Positions 1 through 7,618 of a DNA stretch of 12,304 nt are shown piece by piece; the stretch's first letter is position 1, and each line of letters starts with the position of its first letter. The DNA is from Candidatus Coatesiibacteriota bacterium (GTDB lineage Bacteria > RBG-13-66-14). Made by a program: the position numbers and the translations under genes. The notes under the pieces were generated by a model. That model saw nothing but the letters and a program-made list of their open reading frames with translations. It was not told the origin of the DNA and made no database searches. Location of the stretch: NCBI GenBank assembly GCA_014728185.1, contig WJMB01000326.1:1-12304 (forward strand). The letters run 5' to 3'.

Positions 1-238
1 ATGCCAAGATGTTCTCTAAGCGGACGCTTCCAATTGAACGCTCTGTTTCGGGAAGTCGCGACTCCTGCTTCGCATCCCGGGTATCCCAGGTAATATGTGC
101 ATAAACGTTTTCAAACAGCGGCTTTGGCAGGTATGAAAGCAAGTTGGTTAGCCGAGGAAGAATCTTTCGTGAGGTGATTGTCAGCACTGCCTTTCTAAAT
201 GCCGCTCTTTTGCGTTTTCGACCTAGGTTCAGTTTCAG

Positions 239-266
239 GTGACAATCTTTTACCAATAAGTATAAC
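239..266 (+). promoter_or_regulatory. Candidate sigma70-type promoter of the SDR gene
   Basis: The sequence shows GTGACA (239-244; five of six bases match TTGACA), a 16-nt spacer, and TATAAC (261-266; five of six match TATAAT). It sits in the most AT-rich part of the 333-base leader before the dehydrogenase gene, about 70 nt upstream of its start. The rest of 1-333 holds no gene I can support: only very short frames are open there (for example 1-93) and none resembles a protein. Promoter function is inferred from the hexamers and position alone. Confidence 0.4.
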
Positions 267-333
267 CAATACAAAATATAGCTGTTCGACAAGACCGCAA
301 CCACAGCCCCATTGGGAGCGTATCGCAGACACC

Positions 334-1152
334 ATGACCACCCACGACTGGAGCATCGCCGGCAAGACCGTCCTGTTGACCGGGGCCACCGACGGCATCG
401 GCCTGGCCCTGGCCCGGGAGCTGCACGAGCGCGGCGCCCGGCTGCTGCTCCACGGCCGCGACGAGGCCAAGGGGCGTCGGCTGCTGGCCGACCTCGACGG
501 CGACCACGCCTGGTACCCGGCCGACCTGGTCTCGCTGGCCCGGGTCGAGGCCCTGACCGAGACCGTGATGAAGAACGAGCCCCGCCTCGAGGTGCTGATC
601 TGCAACGCCGGGGTCTACCGCACCGAGCTCGAGTACTCGACCGAGGGCTTCGAGCTGACCTGGGCTGTCAACCACCTGGCCCACTTCCTGCTGGTCAACC
701 GCCTGGTCTACCTGCTGGCGCGCAGCGAGCCCAGCCGGGTAATCGTGACGGCCTCGATGGCCCACCGCTTCACCGACGGGATACCCCTCGAGCAGACCGT
801 CCACCCGACGAGCTACGACGCCGGGGAGGCTTACGCCCGCTCGAAGGGGTCCAACATCGCCTTCACCCTGGAGCTGGCGCGACGACTCGAGGGTTCGGGA
901 ATCGCCTGCGGGTGCCTGCACCCCGGGGTGATCAGCACCAAGCTGCTCCACGCCGGTTTCGGGCCCGGCGGCGAGCCCCCGCGACGCGGCGCCCTGCGAA
1001 CGCTTCGTCCGGCCGCCGACCTCGACGCCGCCGAACTGCACGGCCGCTACTTCGAGAACGACCGTCCCACCGAACCCGCCGCCTACACCCGGGATCCGGA
1101 GCTGCAACGCGGGCTCTGGGAGCTCTCCGAGCGGCTGACCGGCCTGGCCTGA
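334..1152 (+). CDS. Short-chain dehydrogenase/reductase, retinol-dehydrogenase-like
   Basis: A 272-residue NAD(P)-dependent oxidoreductase of the classical SDR superfamily, expected to act in the cytoplasm on an alcohol, ketone or aldehyde that cannot be named from sequence. Visible motifs are the cofactor glycine motif TGATDGIG (residues 16-23), the NAG motif (91-93), catalytic Ser141 in VTASMAH, and YARSK giving Tyr167 and Lys171, then an HPG motif beyond the active site. The roughly 26-residue Ser-to-Tyr spacing matches the RDH/WWOX-like branch, which has an insertion there. The frame is open further upstream to 199, but the ATG at 334 is chosen because the Rossmann strand begins about ten residues later and the upstream residues are not SDR-like. 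A GGGAG lies 15 nt upstream, rather far for a ribosome site. The gene appears to be single, with its own candidate promoter. Family call is firm; substrate unknown. Confidence 0.9.
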   Translation: MTTHDWSIAGKTVLLTGATDGIGLALARELHERGARLLLHGRDEAKGRRLLADLDGDHAWYPADLVSLARVEALTETVMKNEPRLEVLICNAGVYRTELEYSTEGFELTWAVNHLAHFLLVNRLVYLLARSEPSRVIVTASMAHRFTDGIPLEQTVHPTSYDAGEAYARSKGSNIAFTLELARRLEGSGIACGCLHPGVISTKLLHAGFGPGGEPPRRGALRTLRPAADLDAAELHGRYFENDRPTEPAAYTRDPELQRGLWELSERLTGLA

Positions 1153-1283
1153 GAACTCGGCTTGGCTCACATCCGCAGCGCGCTCGATAAATCCGGGCCG
1201 GTCGCCAAACCAACGGCAGCAAAACCAGCGCGCGATCAACCGAGCTTATCGATAACTTCCGAGCATACGACCAAAGGACGACG

Positions 1284-2627
1284 ATGGACAAGCGACTGAC
1301 CCCGGAGATGCTGGGCGAGTACTCGGGCCTGTTCTGGGCCGATGAGCGCAACGTGGCCGCCCTCAACGCCGTCACCGCCGCCGATATCCACCAGGTGGCC
1401 CTCAACCGCAACCTGGCGGCCTCCACCGACCACACCTTCAGCATCCACCTGAAGACACCCAAGGCCACCAGCCAGATGAAGTCGGGCCGATGCTGGCTCT
1501 TCGCCGGGCTCAACGTCCTGCGCCTGGCGGCCCGGGAGAGCCTCAACCTCGAGGAGTTCGAGCTCTCCCAGAACTACCTGATGTTCTGGGACAAGCTGGA
1601 GAAGGCCAACTACTTCCTCGAGAACATCCTGGAGACCCTCGACCGGGGCACCGACGACCGCCTGGTGATGCACCTGCTCAAAGACCCCATCCAGGACGGC
1701 GGCCAGTGGGACATGTTCGCCAACCTGGCGGCCAAGTACGGCGTGGTGCCCAAGACGGTCATGCCCGAGACCGCCTCCAGCGGCAACACCCGGACGATGA
1801 ACGCCCTGGTGACCGACAAGCTGCGAGAGTTCGCCGCCGTACTGCGCCGCCGTCACGCCGAGGGCGTCGACGAGGCCGAGCTGCGCCGGATCAAGCTCGA
1901 GATGCTCTCGGCGGTCTACCGCCTGCTGACCATCCATCTGGGCGAGCCGCCGCGCAGTTTCGACTGGCAGTGGCGCGACAAGGACGACGAGTTCCACCGC
2001 GACGGCGAGCTGACCCCGCGCGGCTTCTTCGACCGGCACGTCTGTGTCGACCTGCGCGAGACCGTCTGCCTGATCAACTGCCCCACCGCCGATAAACCCT
2101 TTAACAGGCTCTACACCATCGACTGCCTGGGCAGCGTCGTCGAGGGCGGGATCGTCCGCTACCTCAACGTCGAGCTGGAACCCTTCAAGCGGGCGGCGGT
2201 GCGGATGCTCCAGGACGGCAAGCCGGTCTGGTTCGGCTGCGACGTCGGCAAGCGACTCGAGCGCAAGTTGGGCATCCTGGCCGGCGAACTCTACCGCTAC
2301 GACCTGGTCTACGGCCTGGACTTCGAGAGCGACAAGGCCGAGCGCGTCGACTACGGCCAGAGCCTGATGACCCATGCCATGGTCCTCACCGGCGTAGACC
2401 TGGACGACGACGGCTACCCGCGCAAGTGGCGCGTCGAGAACTCCTGGGGCGAGAAAGTGGGCGACGAGGGCTACCTGGTGATGCTCGACGACTGGTTCGA
2501 CGAGTTCGTCTTCGAGGTCGCCGTCGAACGTAAATACCTGAGCGAAGAGCAGCGGGCGCTGCTGGAGGGCGAGCCGGTCCACCTGCCGCCCTGGGACCCG
2601 ATGGGCGCCCTGGCCGCCGCGGAGTGA
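1284..2627 (+). CDS. pepC: Aminopeptidase C / bleomycin hydrolase (peptidase family C1B)
   Basis: A 447-residue cytoplasmic papain-like cysteine aminopeptidase, normal length for the bacterial PepC and eukaryotic bleomycin hydrolase family, which assembles as hexamers with the active sites facing an inner chamber. The catalytic set is complete: oxyanion Gln64, nucleophile Cys70 in SGRCWLFAG, His364 in THAMVLTGVD and Asn386 in VENSWGE. The C terminus carries the family's PPWDPMGAL signature; in studied members the C-terminal arm reaches into the active site and limits cleavage to aminopeptidase activity. No signal peptide is visible. The ATG is supported by AAAGGA at 1273-1278, five bases upstream. 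It starts 131 bp after the dehydrogenase gene and ends about 400 bp before the next one, so it is probably its own transcription unit. Peptide turnover is the likely role. Confidence 0.95.
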   Translation: MDKRLTPEMLGEYSGLFWADERNVAALNAVTAADIHQVALNRNLAASTDHTFSIHLKTPKATSQMKSGRCWLFAGLNVLRLAARESLNLEEFELSQNYLMFWDKLEKANYFLENILETLDRGTDDRLVMHLLKDPIQDGGQWDMFANLAAKYGVVPKTVMPETASSGNTRTMNALVTDKLREFAAVLRRRHAEGVDEAELRRIKLEMLSAVYRLLTIHLGEPPRSFDWQWRDKDDEFHRDGELTPRGFFDRHVCVDLRETVCLINCPTADKPFNRLYTIDCLGSVVEGGIVRYLNVELEPFKRAAVRMLQDGKPVWFGCDVGKRLERKLGILAGELYRYDLVYGLDFESDKAERVDYGQSLMTHAMVLTGVDLDDDGYPRKWRVENSWGEKVGDEGYLVMLDDWFDEFVFEVAVERKYLSEEQRALLEGEPVHLPPWDPMGALAAAE

Positions 2628-2659
2628 CCCCCGCCCGGCCGGATGGCGCTTTCGATGCA

Positions 2660-2682
2660 GGGCCGGGTCTTCAGACCCGCCC
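2660..2682. repeat. REP-like hairpin after pepC
   Basis: GGGCCGGGTC, loop TTCA and GACCCGCCC form a nine-base-pair stem with one bulged C, starting 33 nt after the pepC stop. There is no T-run after it, so it does not look like an ordinary intrinsic terminator. Short GC-rich palindromes of this form (a GGGTC/GACCC core with few loop bases) are typical of dispersed REP-like repeats and 3'-end RNA stabilisers. Only one copy is present in the window, so repeat status is inferred. Confidence 0.4.
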
Positions 2683-3030
2683 AGAGCTGCTTGCCACCAG
2701 CCGCCGGGTTGATCACGTAACTCGGTAACGCCGGCATCACGCTGCAAGGTAGAGAGCAGGCTGATAGCTCAACAGCGGCGGCCCAGCCTCGCCTGTCGCC
2801 CGCCAGACAACCCTGCTAGCGGAGCCCGACCTCCAAACGGCCGCTTGAAAGCCCCGACCCCGAGTCGGCCGGTTGTGCTAAGCCGGGGCGGAGCAATCTT
2901 CGAGGCGAATCAGGCCAAGCAATAGCCTCACTGCAAGGCGCTTTTTGCCTTACTCCGGGGTCGTCGATTGCCGACGCCCGATGAACCGCAGCCCACGCCC
3001 GTCTAAAGCCCCCGTGGAAAGGACGACAGC
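2683..3030. other. Intergenic region between pepC and the aldehyde dehydrogenase
   Basis: No supported gene on either strand. The stretch contains small inverted repeats: CCGAC/GTCGG at 2854-2858 and 2864-2868, inside a wider GCCCCG/CGGGGC pair at 2851-2856 and 2884-2889, and a weak AAGGC/GCCTT hairpin around 2935-2951. AAAGGA at 3018-3023 is the ribosome binding site of the next gene. I see no clear promoter hexamers. Confidence 0.5.
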
Positions 3031-4404
3031 ATGACCGCGATCGCTGATACCGTCGCCGCCCAGCGCGACTACTTCCGCCGCGGCGAGACCCGGGACCCCC
3101 GCTTCCGCTACGAGATGCTGGAGCGCCTGCGCCGCCTGGTCGCCGACAAGGAGGAGGCGATCCTGGCCGCCCTGCGCCAAGATCTGCGCAAGCCCGAGTA
3201 CGAGGGCTACAGCTCCGAGGTGGGCATCATCCTCGACGAGCTCAAGTACGCCAAGTCCCACCTGGCCTCGTGGTGCCGCCCGCGCCGGGTACGCACGCCG
3301 CTGTTCGACTTCCCCGCTAAGACGGTGATCCATCCCGAACCCTACGGCACGACGGCGATCCTGGCCCCCTGGAACTACCCCTTCCAGCTGCTGATCTCGC
3401 CGCTGATCGGCGCACTGGCCGCCGGCAACACCGCCGTGGTCAAGCCCTCGGAGCTGGCCCCGGCCACCTCCGAGCTGATCGCCGGGCTGTTCGACGAAGC
3501 CTTCCCCCCCGAGTACCTGGCCGTGGTCACCGGCGAGGCCGACGCCGCCAAGGAGCTTCTCGATCAGCCCCTGGACTACATCTTCTTCACCGGCTCAACC
3601 CGGGTGGGCCGCCTGGTGATGCGCGCCGCGGCCGAGCGCCTGGTCCCGGTGACCCTCGAACTGGGCGGCAAGAGCCCGGCCGTCGTCGACCGCGACGCCC
3701 GCCTCGAGGTAACCGCCCGGCGTCTGGCCTGGGGCAAGTTCATCAACGCCGGGCAGACCTGCATCGCACCGGACTACGTCCTGGCCCACCGCGAGGTCGT
3801 CGAGCCGCTGCTCGAGCTGCTCAAGAACCAAATCGAAGCGTTCTACGGCACCGAACCCCAACAGAGCCCGGACTACGCCCGGATCATCAACGAGTCCCAC
3901 TTCGACCGGCTGATCGGACTGATCGACCCCGACAGGGTCTTCGTCGGCGGCGATCACGACCGCGATAAGCGCTACCTGGCCCCCACGATACTGCGCGACG
4001 TCGCCTGGGACGACCCGGTGATGGAGGAGGAAATCTTCGGCCCCCTGCTGCCCGTATTGACCTTCGAAGCCCTGGACGAAGCAATCGGACGGATCAACGA
4101 ACGCCCCCGGCCCCTGGCCCTCTACTACTTCGGCGAGACCGACTCCCGAATCCGCCGGGTTATCGAAGGCTGCCCCTTCGGCGGTGGTTGCGTCAACGAG
4201 AGCGTGATGCATATCGTCACCCCCCACGCCCCCTTCGGCGGCGTCGGGGACAGCGGAATGGGCGCCTACCACGGCCGCTGGAGCTTCGACACCTTCACCC
4301 ACTACAAGACCGTGCTCACCAAGAGCAGCCGGATAGATATCAAGCTGCGCTACCCGCCCTACGACGCGAAAAAGCTGCGCTGGACCAAGCGCTTCATGGG
4401 CTGA
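3031..4404 (+). CDS. NAD(P)-dependent aldehyde dehydrogenase, class 3 (ALDH3-like)
   Basis: A 457-residue aldehyde dehydrogenase that oxidises an aldehyde to its carboxylate with NAD(P)+. The length and the missing N-terminal extension point to the ALDH3 branch (fatty, benzaldehyde or coniferyl aldehyde dehydrogenases) rather than the 480-500-residue classes. Visible motifs are PWNYPFQL in the substrate tunnel and cofactor region, GSTRVG (188-193) in the Rossmann domain, general base Glu210 in LELGGKSP, nucleophile Cys244 in NAGQTCIAPDY, and EEEIFGPLLPV followed by PFGGVGDSGMG near the C terminus. Glu210 and Cys244 lie almost exactly where ALDH3 enzymes have them. There is no signal peptide or C-terminal membrane anchor, so it should be cytosolic. 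The ATG has AAAGGA seven bases upstream. Six bases after the stop begins the large nested palindrome, which could affect the 3' end of this mRNA. Substrate cannot be assigned. Confidence 0.93.
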   Translation: MTAIADTVAAQRDYFRRGETRDPRFRYEMLERLRRLVADKEEAILAALRQDLRKPEYEGYSSEVGIILDELKYAKSHLASWCRPRRVRTPLFDFPAKTVIHPEPYGTTAILAPWNYPFQLLISPLIGALAAGNTAVVKPSELAPATSELIAGLFDEAFPPEYLAVVTGEADAAKELLDQPLDYIFFTGSTRVGRLVMRAAAERLVPVTLELGGKSPAVVDRDARLEVTARRLAWGKFINAGQTCIAPDYVLAHREVVEPLLELLKNQIEAFYGTEPQQSPDYARIINESHFDRLIGLIDPDRVFVGGDHDRDKRYLAPTILRDVAWDDPVMEEEIFGPLLPVLTFEALDEAIGRINERPRPLALYYFGETDSRIRRVIEGCPFGGGCVNESVMHIVTPHAPFGGVGDSGMGAYHGRWSFDTFTHYKTVLTKSSRIDIKLRYPPYDAKKLRWTKRFMG

Positions 4405-4410
4405 ACAACC

Positions 4411-4605
4411 CGCCGGGACGGCCCCGGCCCCCTCACAACACAACCCCCTCCGGCCCGACCCGGCTTTGGCACGTTTCTTGCAGCAGGGCGGGGCCGCCCG
4501 CCGAAGAAAACCGCGCGGCACTCCGCAAGAAACGTGCCAAAGCCGACGCGCCGATGAACCGAACCGGTGGAAAGGCCGAGGTCCGGGGCCGGGGCCGTCC
4601 CGGCG
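4411..4605 (+). repeat. Nested palindromic element A (possible structured RNA leader)
   Basis: Outer perfect 21-bp inverted repeat: 4411-4431 pairs with 4585-4605 (arm begins CGCCGGGACGG). Inside it is a perfect 21-bp inverted repeat: 4461-4481 pairs with 4525-4545 (core GGCACGTTTCTTGC / GCAAGAAACGTGCC), enclosing 43 nt that begin AGCAG and end ACTCC and contain a further GGGCGG/CCGCCC hairpin (4486-4499). The element starts 6 nt after the aldehyde dehydrogenase stop and ends 52 nt before the CMD-like gene's ATG. The core and the AGCAG and ACTCC segments recur in element B at 10215-10395. The structure is seen directly; whether it acts as RNA (leader, processing or stability element) or as DNA (palindromic mobile repeat) is not decided by the sequence. 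Strand is given as + because both copies have the same orientation relative to the + strand genes that follow. Confidence 0.8.
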
Positions 4606-4657
4606 TTGGATAGCGTGGGTGGACGGCTGGAATCAATACCGAGCGGAGACGACACCG

Positions 4658-5179
4658 ATGGCACCGCCGCGCGAACACCGACGAAGCTTTCATAAGCGCC
4701 GCTACCGCTTCTGGGGCGAGTTTCTGTTTGATTTCGGCCGTCTGTTCAAGCGCGGCGCCCGGGTGGGCGACGTGCTGGCCGGGCGCAGCATCTCCACAGA
4801 TTTCCGCCTGCGCCTGATGCTGACCGCCAGCCGGGTCAACGGCTGCCGCCACTGCACCTACCACCACGCCCGCCACGCTCTGCGGATCGGGGTGGACAAC
4901 GACGAGGTCGAGGCGCTCTGTCGGGGAATGATCGGCGACTGTCCGGAACGGGAGCTGCCCGCCCTGGTCTACGCTCAGCACTGGACCGCTGCCGACGGTT
5001 GTCCCGACCCCGGGATGCGCCGCCGCTTCCGGGCCGCCTATCCCCGAGCGACCGCCGACGCCGTCGAGCTCACCCTGCGGATGATCCGCCTGGGCAACCT
5101 CTTCGGCAACAGTTTCGACTACCTGCTTTTTCGCTTGAGCGGCGGCCGTTGGGGCCTGGGGGACCGGTCGTTCCGCTGA
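4658..5179 (+). CDS. AhpD/CMD-like alkylhydroperoxidase-fold protein
   Basis: A 173-residue all-helical protein of the carboxymuconolactone decarboxylase/AhpD superfamily. The key sign is the redox centre CRHCTYHH: Cys63, Cys66 and His70 form the CxxCxxxH pattern of AhpD-type peroxidase-like members, so a thiol-dependent peroxide or redox role is more likely than decarboxylation. The frame is open back to 4466, but that would read through the nested palindrome and give an arginine- and proline-rich tail with no family resemblance. The ATG at 4658 has GCGGAG nine bases upstream and is preferred. The first 30 residues are basic and aromatic (HKRRYRFWGEF), with no signal peptide. It could be co-transcribed with the aldehyde dehydrogenase 250 bp upstream through element A. 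True substrate and reductant are unknown. Confidence 0.8.
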   Translation: MAPPREHRRSFHKRRYRFWGEFLFDFGRLFKRGARVGDVLAGRSISTDFRLRLMLTASRVNGCRHCTYHHARHALRIGVDNDEVEALCRGMIGDCPERELPALVYAQHWTAADGCPDPGMRRRFRAAYPRATADAVELTLRMIRLGNLFGNSFDYLLFRLSGGRWGLGDRSFR

Positions 5180-5304
5180 GCACCTGACAGTCGACCACCG
5201 ACATCAGATTGCGTAACCTCCCGCTTGCCCGTCACTCACCACTGTGGTAAGCTCTAATTGATTAATCCACCCTCCAGCTAACCAACCTTTCCGGCGGTCG
5301 CCAG

Positions 5305-6354
5305 ATGGGCGAGGAGTACAGCCGTCTCTCCCTGGGCCTGGACATCGGCTCCAGCTTCGTCAAGCTGGTGGCGCTGAGCCGCCGCGACGGCCGCTGGGCG
5401 CTCAAAGACGTGGCCCTGGCCTCCCTGCCCGAGGGGGCCATCGTCGACGGCGACGTGATGGACTCCGGTGCCGTGGCCGAATCCATCGAGGCCCTCTTCC
5501 GCCGCCTCGAGCTTCAGGAGAACCGGGTCATCTCCGGCATCTCCGGCCGGGCGGTCATCGTCAAGCCCATCCGCATCCCCACCGACGACCCCGACGAGCT
5601 GGCCCAGAACGTCTCCTGGGAGGCCGAGCAGTACCTGCCCAGCCTGAACGACGTCAACCTCGACTACCACGTCATCGAGCGCGGCGCGGGGCAGACCCGG
5701 GTCCTGCTGGTGGCCGCCAAGCGGGAGCGTCTCGAAAACCACCGGATGATTTTGCGCCTGGCCGGTCTCGAGCCGCTGATCATCGACGTGGACTCCTTCG
5801 CCCTGGGCAATTGCTACGAGCTCAACCGTCCCGCCGAAGCCCCGCGCACCGCCGTGCTTCTCAACATCGGCGCCGCGCTGACCAACATCAACGTCCTCTG
5901 CGAGGGCTCGCCGCACTTCACCCGGGACGTCTCCATCGCCGGCAACAACTTCACCGAGGCCGCCGCCCGGGAGCTCTCCCTCTCCGTGGCCGACGCCGAG
6001 CGCGCCAAGCGCGGCGAGCTGCCCGAGGTCGATCCCCTGGCCCTCAACGACGTGCTCGACAGCGTCGCCGAGGACCTCGTCGGCGAGATCAGCCGCACCC
6101 TGGGACACTTCTTCGATACCAACCCGGAGCTCGAACTATCCCGGGTCTTCCTCTCCGGCGGCTCCAGCGGGCTGCCCCAGATCACCATGGCCCTCGAAAA
6201 GACTCTGGCCGTCCCCGTCGAGCATCTGGACCCCCTGGCCGAACTGGACCTCGACGACTCGGGGATGAACCGCGACGACCTGGCGACCCTGGCGCCCCAA
6301 CTGGCCGTCGGCGTCGGCCTGGCCATCCGCGGCGCCGACGACGAACTGCCCTGA
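5305..6354 (+). CDS. pilM: Type IV pilus assembly protein PilM (actin-like ATPase)
   Basis: A 349-residue cytoplasmic FtsA/actin-like protein that joins the pilus assembly motor platform to the inner-membrane PilN/PilO complex by binding the N-terminal tail of PilN. The nucleotide-fold phosphate-1 signature LGLDIGSSFVKLV opens the protein (about residues 10-22). SWEAEQYLP is the family's conserved helix motif, and VLLNIGAALTNINVL and VFLSGGSSGLPQI are the second phosphate and adenosine motifs of the actin fold. Length is typical. The ATG at 5305 places the fold about eight residues in, as expected. No strong Shine-Dalgarno sequence is visible (only GGCGG about 7 nt upstream). It is the first gene of the cluster, 125 bp after the CMD-like gene, with pilN 22 bp downstream. 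I see no convincing promoter in the gap. Confidence 0.94.
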   Translation: MGEEYSRLSLGLDIGSSFVKLVALSRRDGRWALKDVALASLPEGAIVDGDVMDSGAVAESIEALFRRLELQENRVISGISGRAVIVKPIRIPTDDPDELAQNVSWEAEQYLPSLNDVNLDYHVIERGAGQTRVLLVAAKRERLENHRMILRLAGLEPLIIDVDSFALGNCYELNRPAEAPRTAVLLNIGAALTNINVLCEGSPHFTRDVSIAGNNFTEAAARELSLSVADAERAKRGELPEVDPLALNDVLDSVAEDLVGEISRTLGHFFDTNPELELSRVFLSGGSSGLPQITMALEKTLAVPVEHLDPLAELDLDDSGMNRDDLATLAPQLAVGVGLAIRGADDELP

Positions 6355-6376
6355 CCCCCTCCCGGCGAGGTGGACC

Positions 6377-7042
6377 TTGATCCGCATCAACCTGCTGCGC
6401 GACCGTCGGGTCAAGCCCGCCGGCGGCCCCGAAGAGGCCCCGGCCGAGCCCTTCCCCGCGCCGGAGCCCGACGCCGGACCCAGCATGGGCGTGGGCTTCG
6501 ACGACTACGCGCGCGCCGACGAGGTCTACTTCCCCACCAGCAAGCGCTTCAACAACTTCCACCTGGCCCTGATCATCGGCGGCCTGGTCCTGGCCGGTCT
6601 GGTCGTCTGGAGCTTCATCGCCGCCGACGCCGTCGACAAGGCCCGGACGGAGCGTGACGGCCTCGAGGCCGCCCTGACCGAGGCCCGCTCCAACTCCGCC
6701 GAACTCGAAGCCCTCATCGCCCAGCACGACGCCCTCGGCCGCCGCATCGAGGCCCTGAAGATGATGTCTTCGCCCGGCGGCTCCGCCGAACGCTACCTGG
6801 ACCTGCTCCAGGTCGTCAACGAGGCCGTCCCGCAGCGCGACATCTGGCTCTCCGAGCTGCGCGAGCGCGAGAGCTCCGTCCAGCTCAAGGGCAACACCTA
6901 CAACCACTTCGCCCTGGCCGACATCCTCGAGGGGCTCATCGACGATCCCGCCCTCTCCGCCGTGCGCCAGGGCGGCGCCCAGAGCATCGACGTCGAGGGC
7001 TCCCGGGTGCTGCAGTTCGACTTCAGCGCCAAACTGGACTAA
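6377..7042 (+). CDS. pilN: Type IV pilus inner-membrane protein PilN
   Basis: A 221-residue bitopic membrane protein, partner of PilM in the cytoplasm and of PilO in the periplasm. It starts at TTG with GGCGAGG/GAGGTGG directly upstream (6364-6373). The choice is fixed by the MIRINLL sequence, the conserved PilM-binding tail of PilN. A single membrane helix lies at about residues 61-83 (FHLALIIGGLVLAGLVVWSF), followed by a coiled coil (about 84-125) and a ferredoxin-like periplasmic domain with the IWLSELRERESSVQLKG stretch. The tail between the INLL motif and the membrane is about 50 residues of Pro/Ala/Glu-rich sequence, longer than in the classical Pseudomonas-type protein. It is 22 bp after pilM. 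The next pilus ORF starts only after a 589-bp gap. Confidence 0.92.
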   Translation: MIRINLLRDRRVKPAGGPEEAPAEPFPAPEPDAGPSMGVGFDDYARADEVYFPTSKRFNNFHLALIIGGLVLAGLVVWSFIAADAVDKARTERDGLEAALTEARSNSAELEALIAQHDALGRRIEALKMMSSPGGSAERYLDLLQVVNEAVPQRDIWLSELRERESSVQLKGNTYNHFALADILEGLIDDPALSAVRQGGAQSIDVEGSRVLQFDFSAKLD

Positions 7043-7438
7043 GGGGCCGAGCTTGGTGGAGCCGGGGATGGAAGCACTCGCAGGCGTCGGCATCCGCTCG
7101 GTGAGGCGCTGGACACTCAGTCGATCAACCGTCTGAGAGCGGTCGGTCGAAGAGCTGGCTCCTGAAGAGCAACTGAGAAATGAAGGGCGACCTCGCCAGT
7201 CTTCACCATTTGTCTTCAATATCAGTATCACTAGTTGAGCGCGGGTCGATAGGCGTAACCGAAGGTTGAGCTTCAAGTCCGGAGCGCCGCCGTCCGCACC
7301 GAGCGGCTGATTGGCCGATAACAGCCGAACCGTCGCCCGCTTGCCATCGGAACACCACACCCCGCGATCCGTTCCGAAGCGCAAAGAGCAAGGATTCCAG
7401 CAAGGCAGTCGCTGTCGACTGATATCAAGAGCAAAACA
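7043..7438. other. Gap inside the pil cluster, no gene seen
   Basis: About 400 bp between pilN and the small cysteine-rich ORF. It is less GC-rich than the flanking pil genes (for example 7200-7240), and I find no frame on either strand that looks like a protein. Short open frames such as the reverse one around 7203-7403 have low-complexity content and no motif. I see no strong promoter or terminator, so whether the downstream pil gene is transcribed through from pilM or from a start within this gap is unresolved. Confidence 0.5.
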
Positions 7439-7618
7439 ATGGCCTATCGCGGTAAATACTGCCGCAAGTGCGGCACACCTCTGGATAACGGTCGCTGTCC
7501 CGGAGGCTGCGGGCGGCGTTATGTCAAACATTCCCCCTGTCGCCTCCACTGTGAAATCTGCGGAAGTGAGTGTGACTCTCCTCCTGTCTGCCCGAAACAC
7601 GGCAGGCAGGAAGCCTGA
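7439..7618 (+). CDS. Small cysteine-rich zinc-ribbon-like protein within the pil cluster
   Basis: A 59-residue ORF with nine cysteines: Cys8, 11, 20, 24, 34, 38, 41, 45 and 51, plus His54. It begins MAYRGKYCRKCGTPLDNGRC. The arrangement reads as two metal knuckle pairs: CxxC (8/11) with CxxxC (20/24), and CxxC (38/41) with CxxH (51/54), as in small zinc ribbons or rubredoxin-like knuckles. The frame is open from 7322, but the only standard start before the first cysteine is the ATG at 7439. The ribosome site is weak (AAGAG about 8 nt upstream). Codon use is less GC3-rich than in the pil genes, which could mean acquired DNA or a fast-evolving small gene. It stops 13 bp before the PilO-PilP ORF. 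I recognise no specific family and assign no function. A chance ORF with this cysteine spacing seems unlikely. Confidence 0.55.
   Translation: MAYRGKYCRKCGTPLDNGRCPGGCGRRYVKHSPCRLHCEICGSECDSPPVCPKHGRQEA

Noticed and set aside
119..129. CGGCTTTGGCA identical to the end of an element A arm
   Set aside because: Only 11 bases match, with no reverse-complement partner nearby and no conserved core, so it is not a third copy.
199..333. Earlier start for the short-chain dehydrogenase
   Set aside because: The frame is open, but the added residues do not resemble SDR proteins and would overlap the best promoter candidate.
250..1239. Long reverse-strand frames opposite the dehydrogenase, pepC, aldehyde dehydrogenase and pil genes
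   Set aside because: Antisense shadows of GC-rich genes: repetitive Gly/Val/Gln or Arg/Pro composition, no motifs, and the forward frame in each case is a recognisable protein.
1246..1255. Palindrome TTATCGATAA upstream of pepC
   Set aside because: A 10-bp palindrome in a GC-rich context is noticeable and TCGATAA also occurs at 1185, but with no spacing rule or partner gene a regulator site cannot be supported.
2935..2951. AAGGC/GCCTT hairpin as a terminator
   Set aside because: Only five pairs, with the T-run in the loop instead of after the stem.
4466..4657. N-terminal extension of the CMD-like protein by 64 residues
   Set aside because: It would be translated from inside element A, giving an Arg/Pro/Gly-rich sequence with no family match. 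The ATG at 4658 has a ribosome site and gives a typical CMD-like protein.
7203..7403. Reverse-strand 66-residue frame in the pil gap
   Set aside because: No ribosome site, no motif and no link to neighbours; it fits chance in GC-rich DNA.
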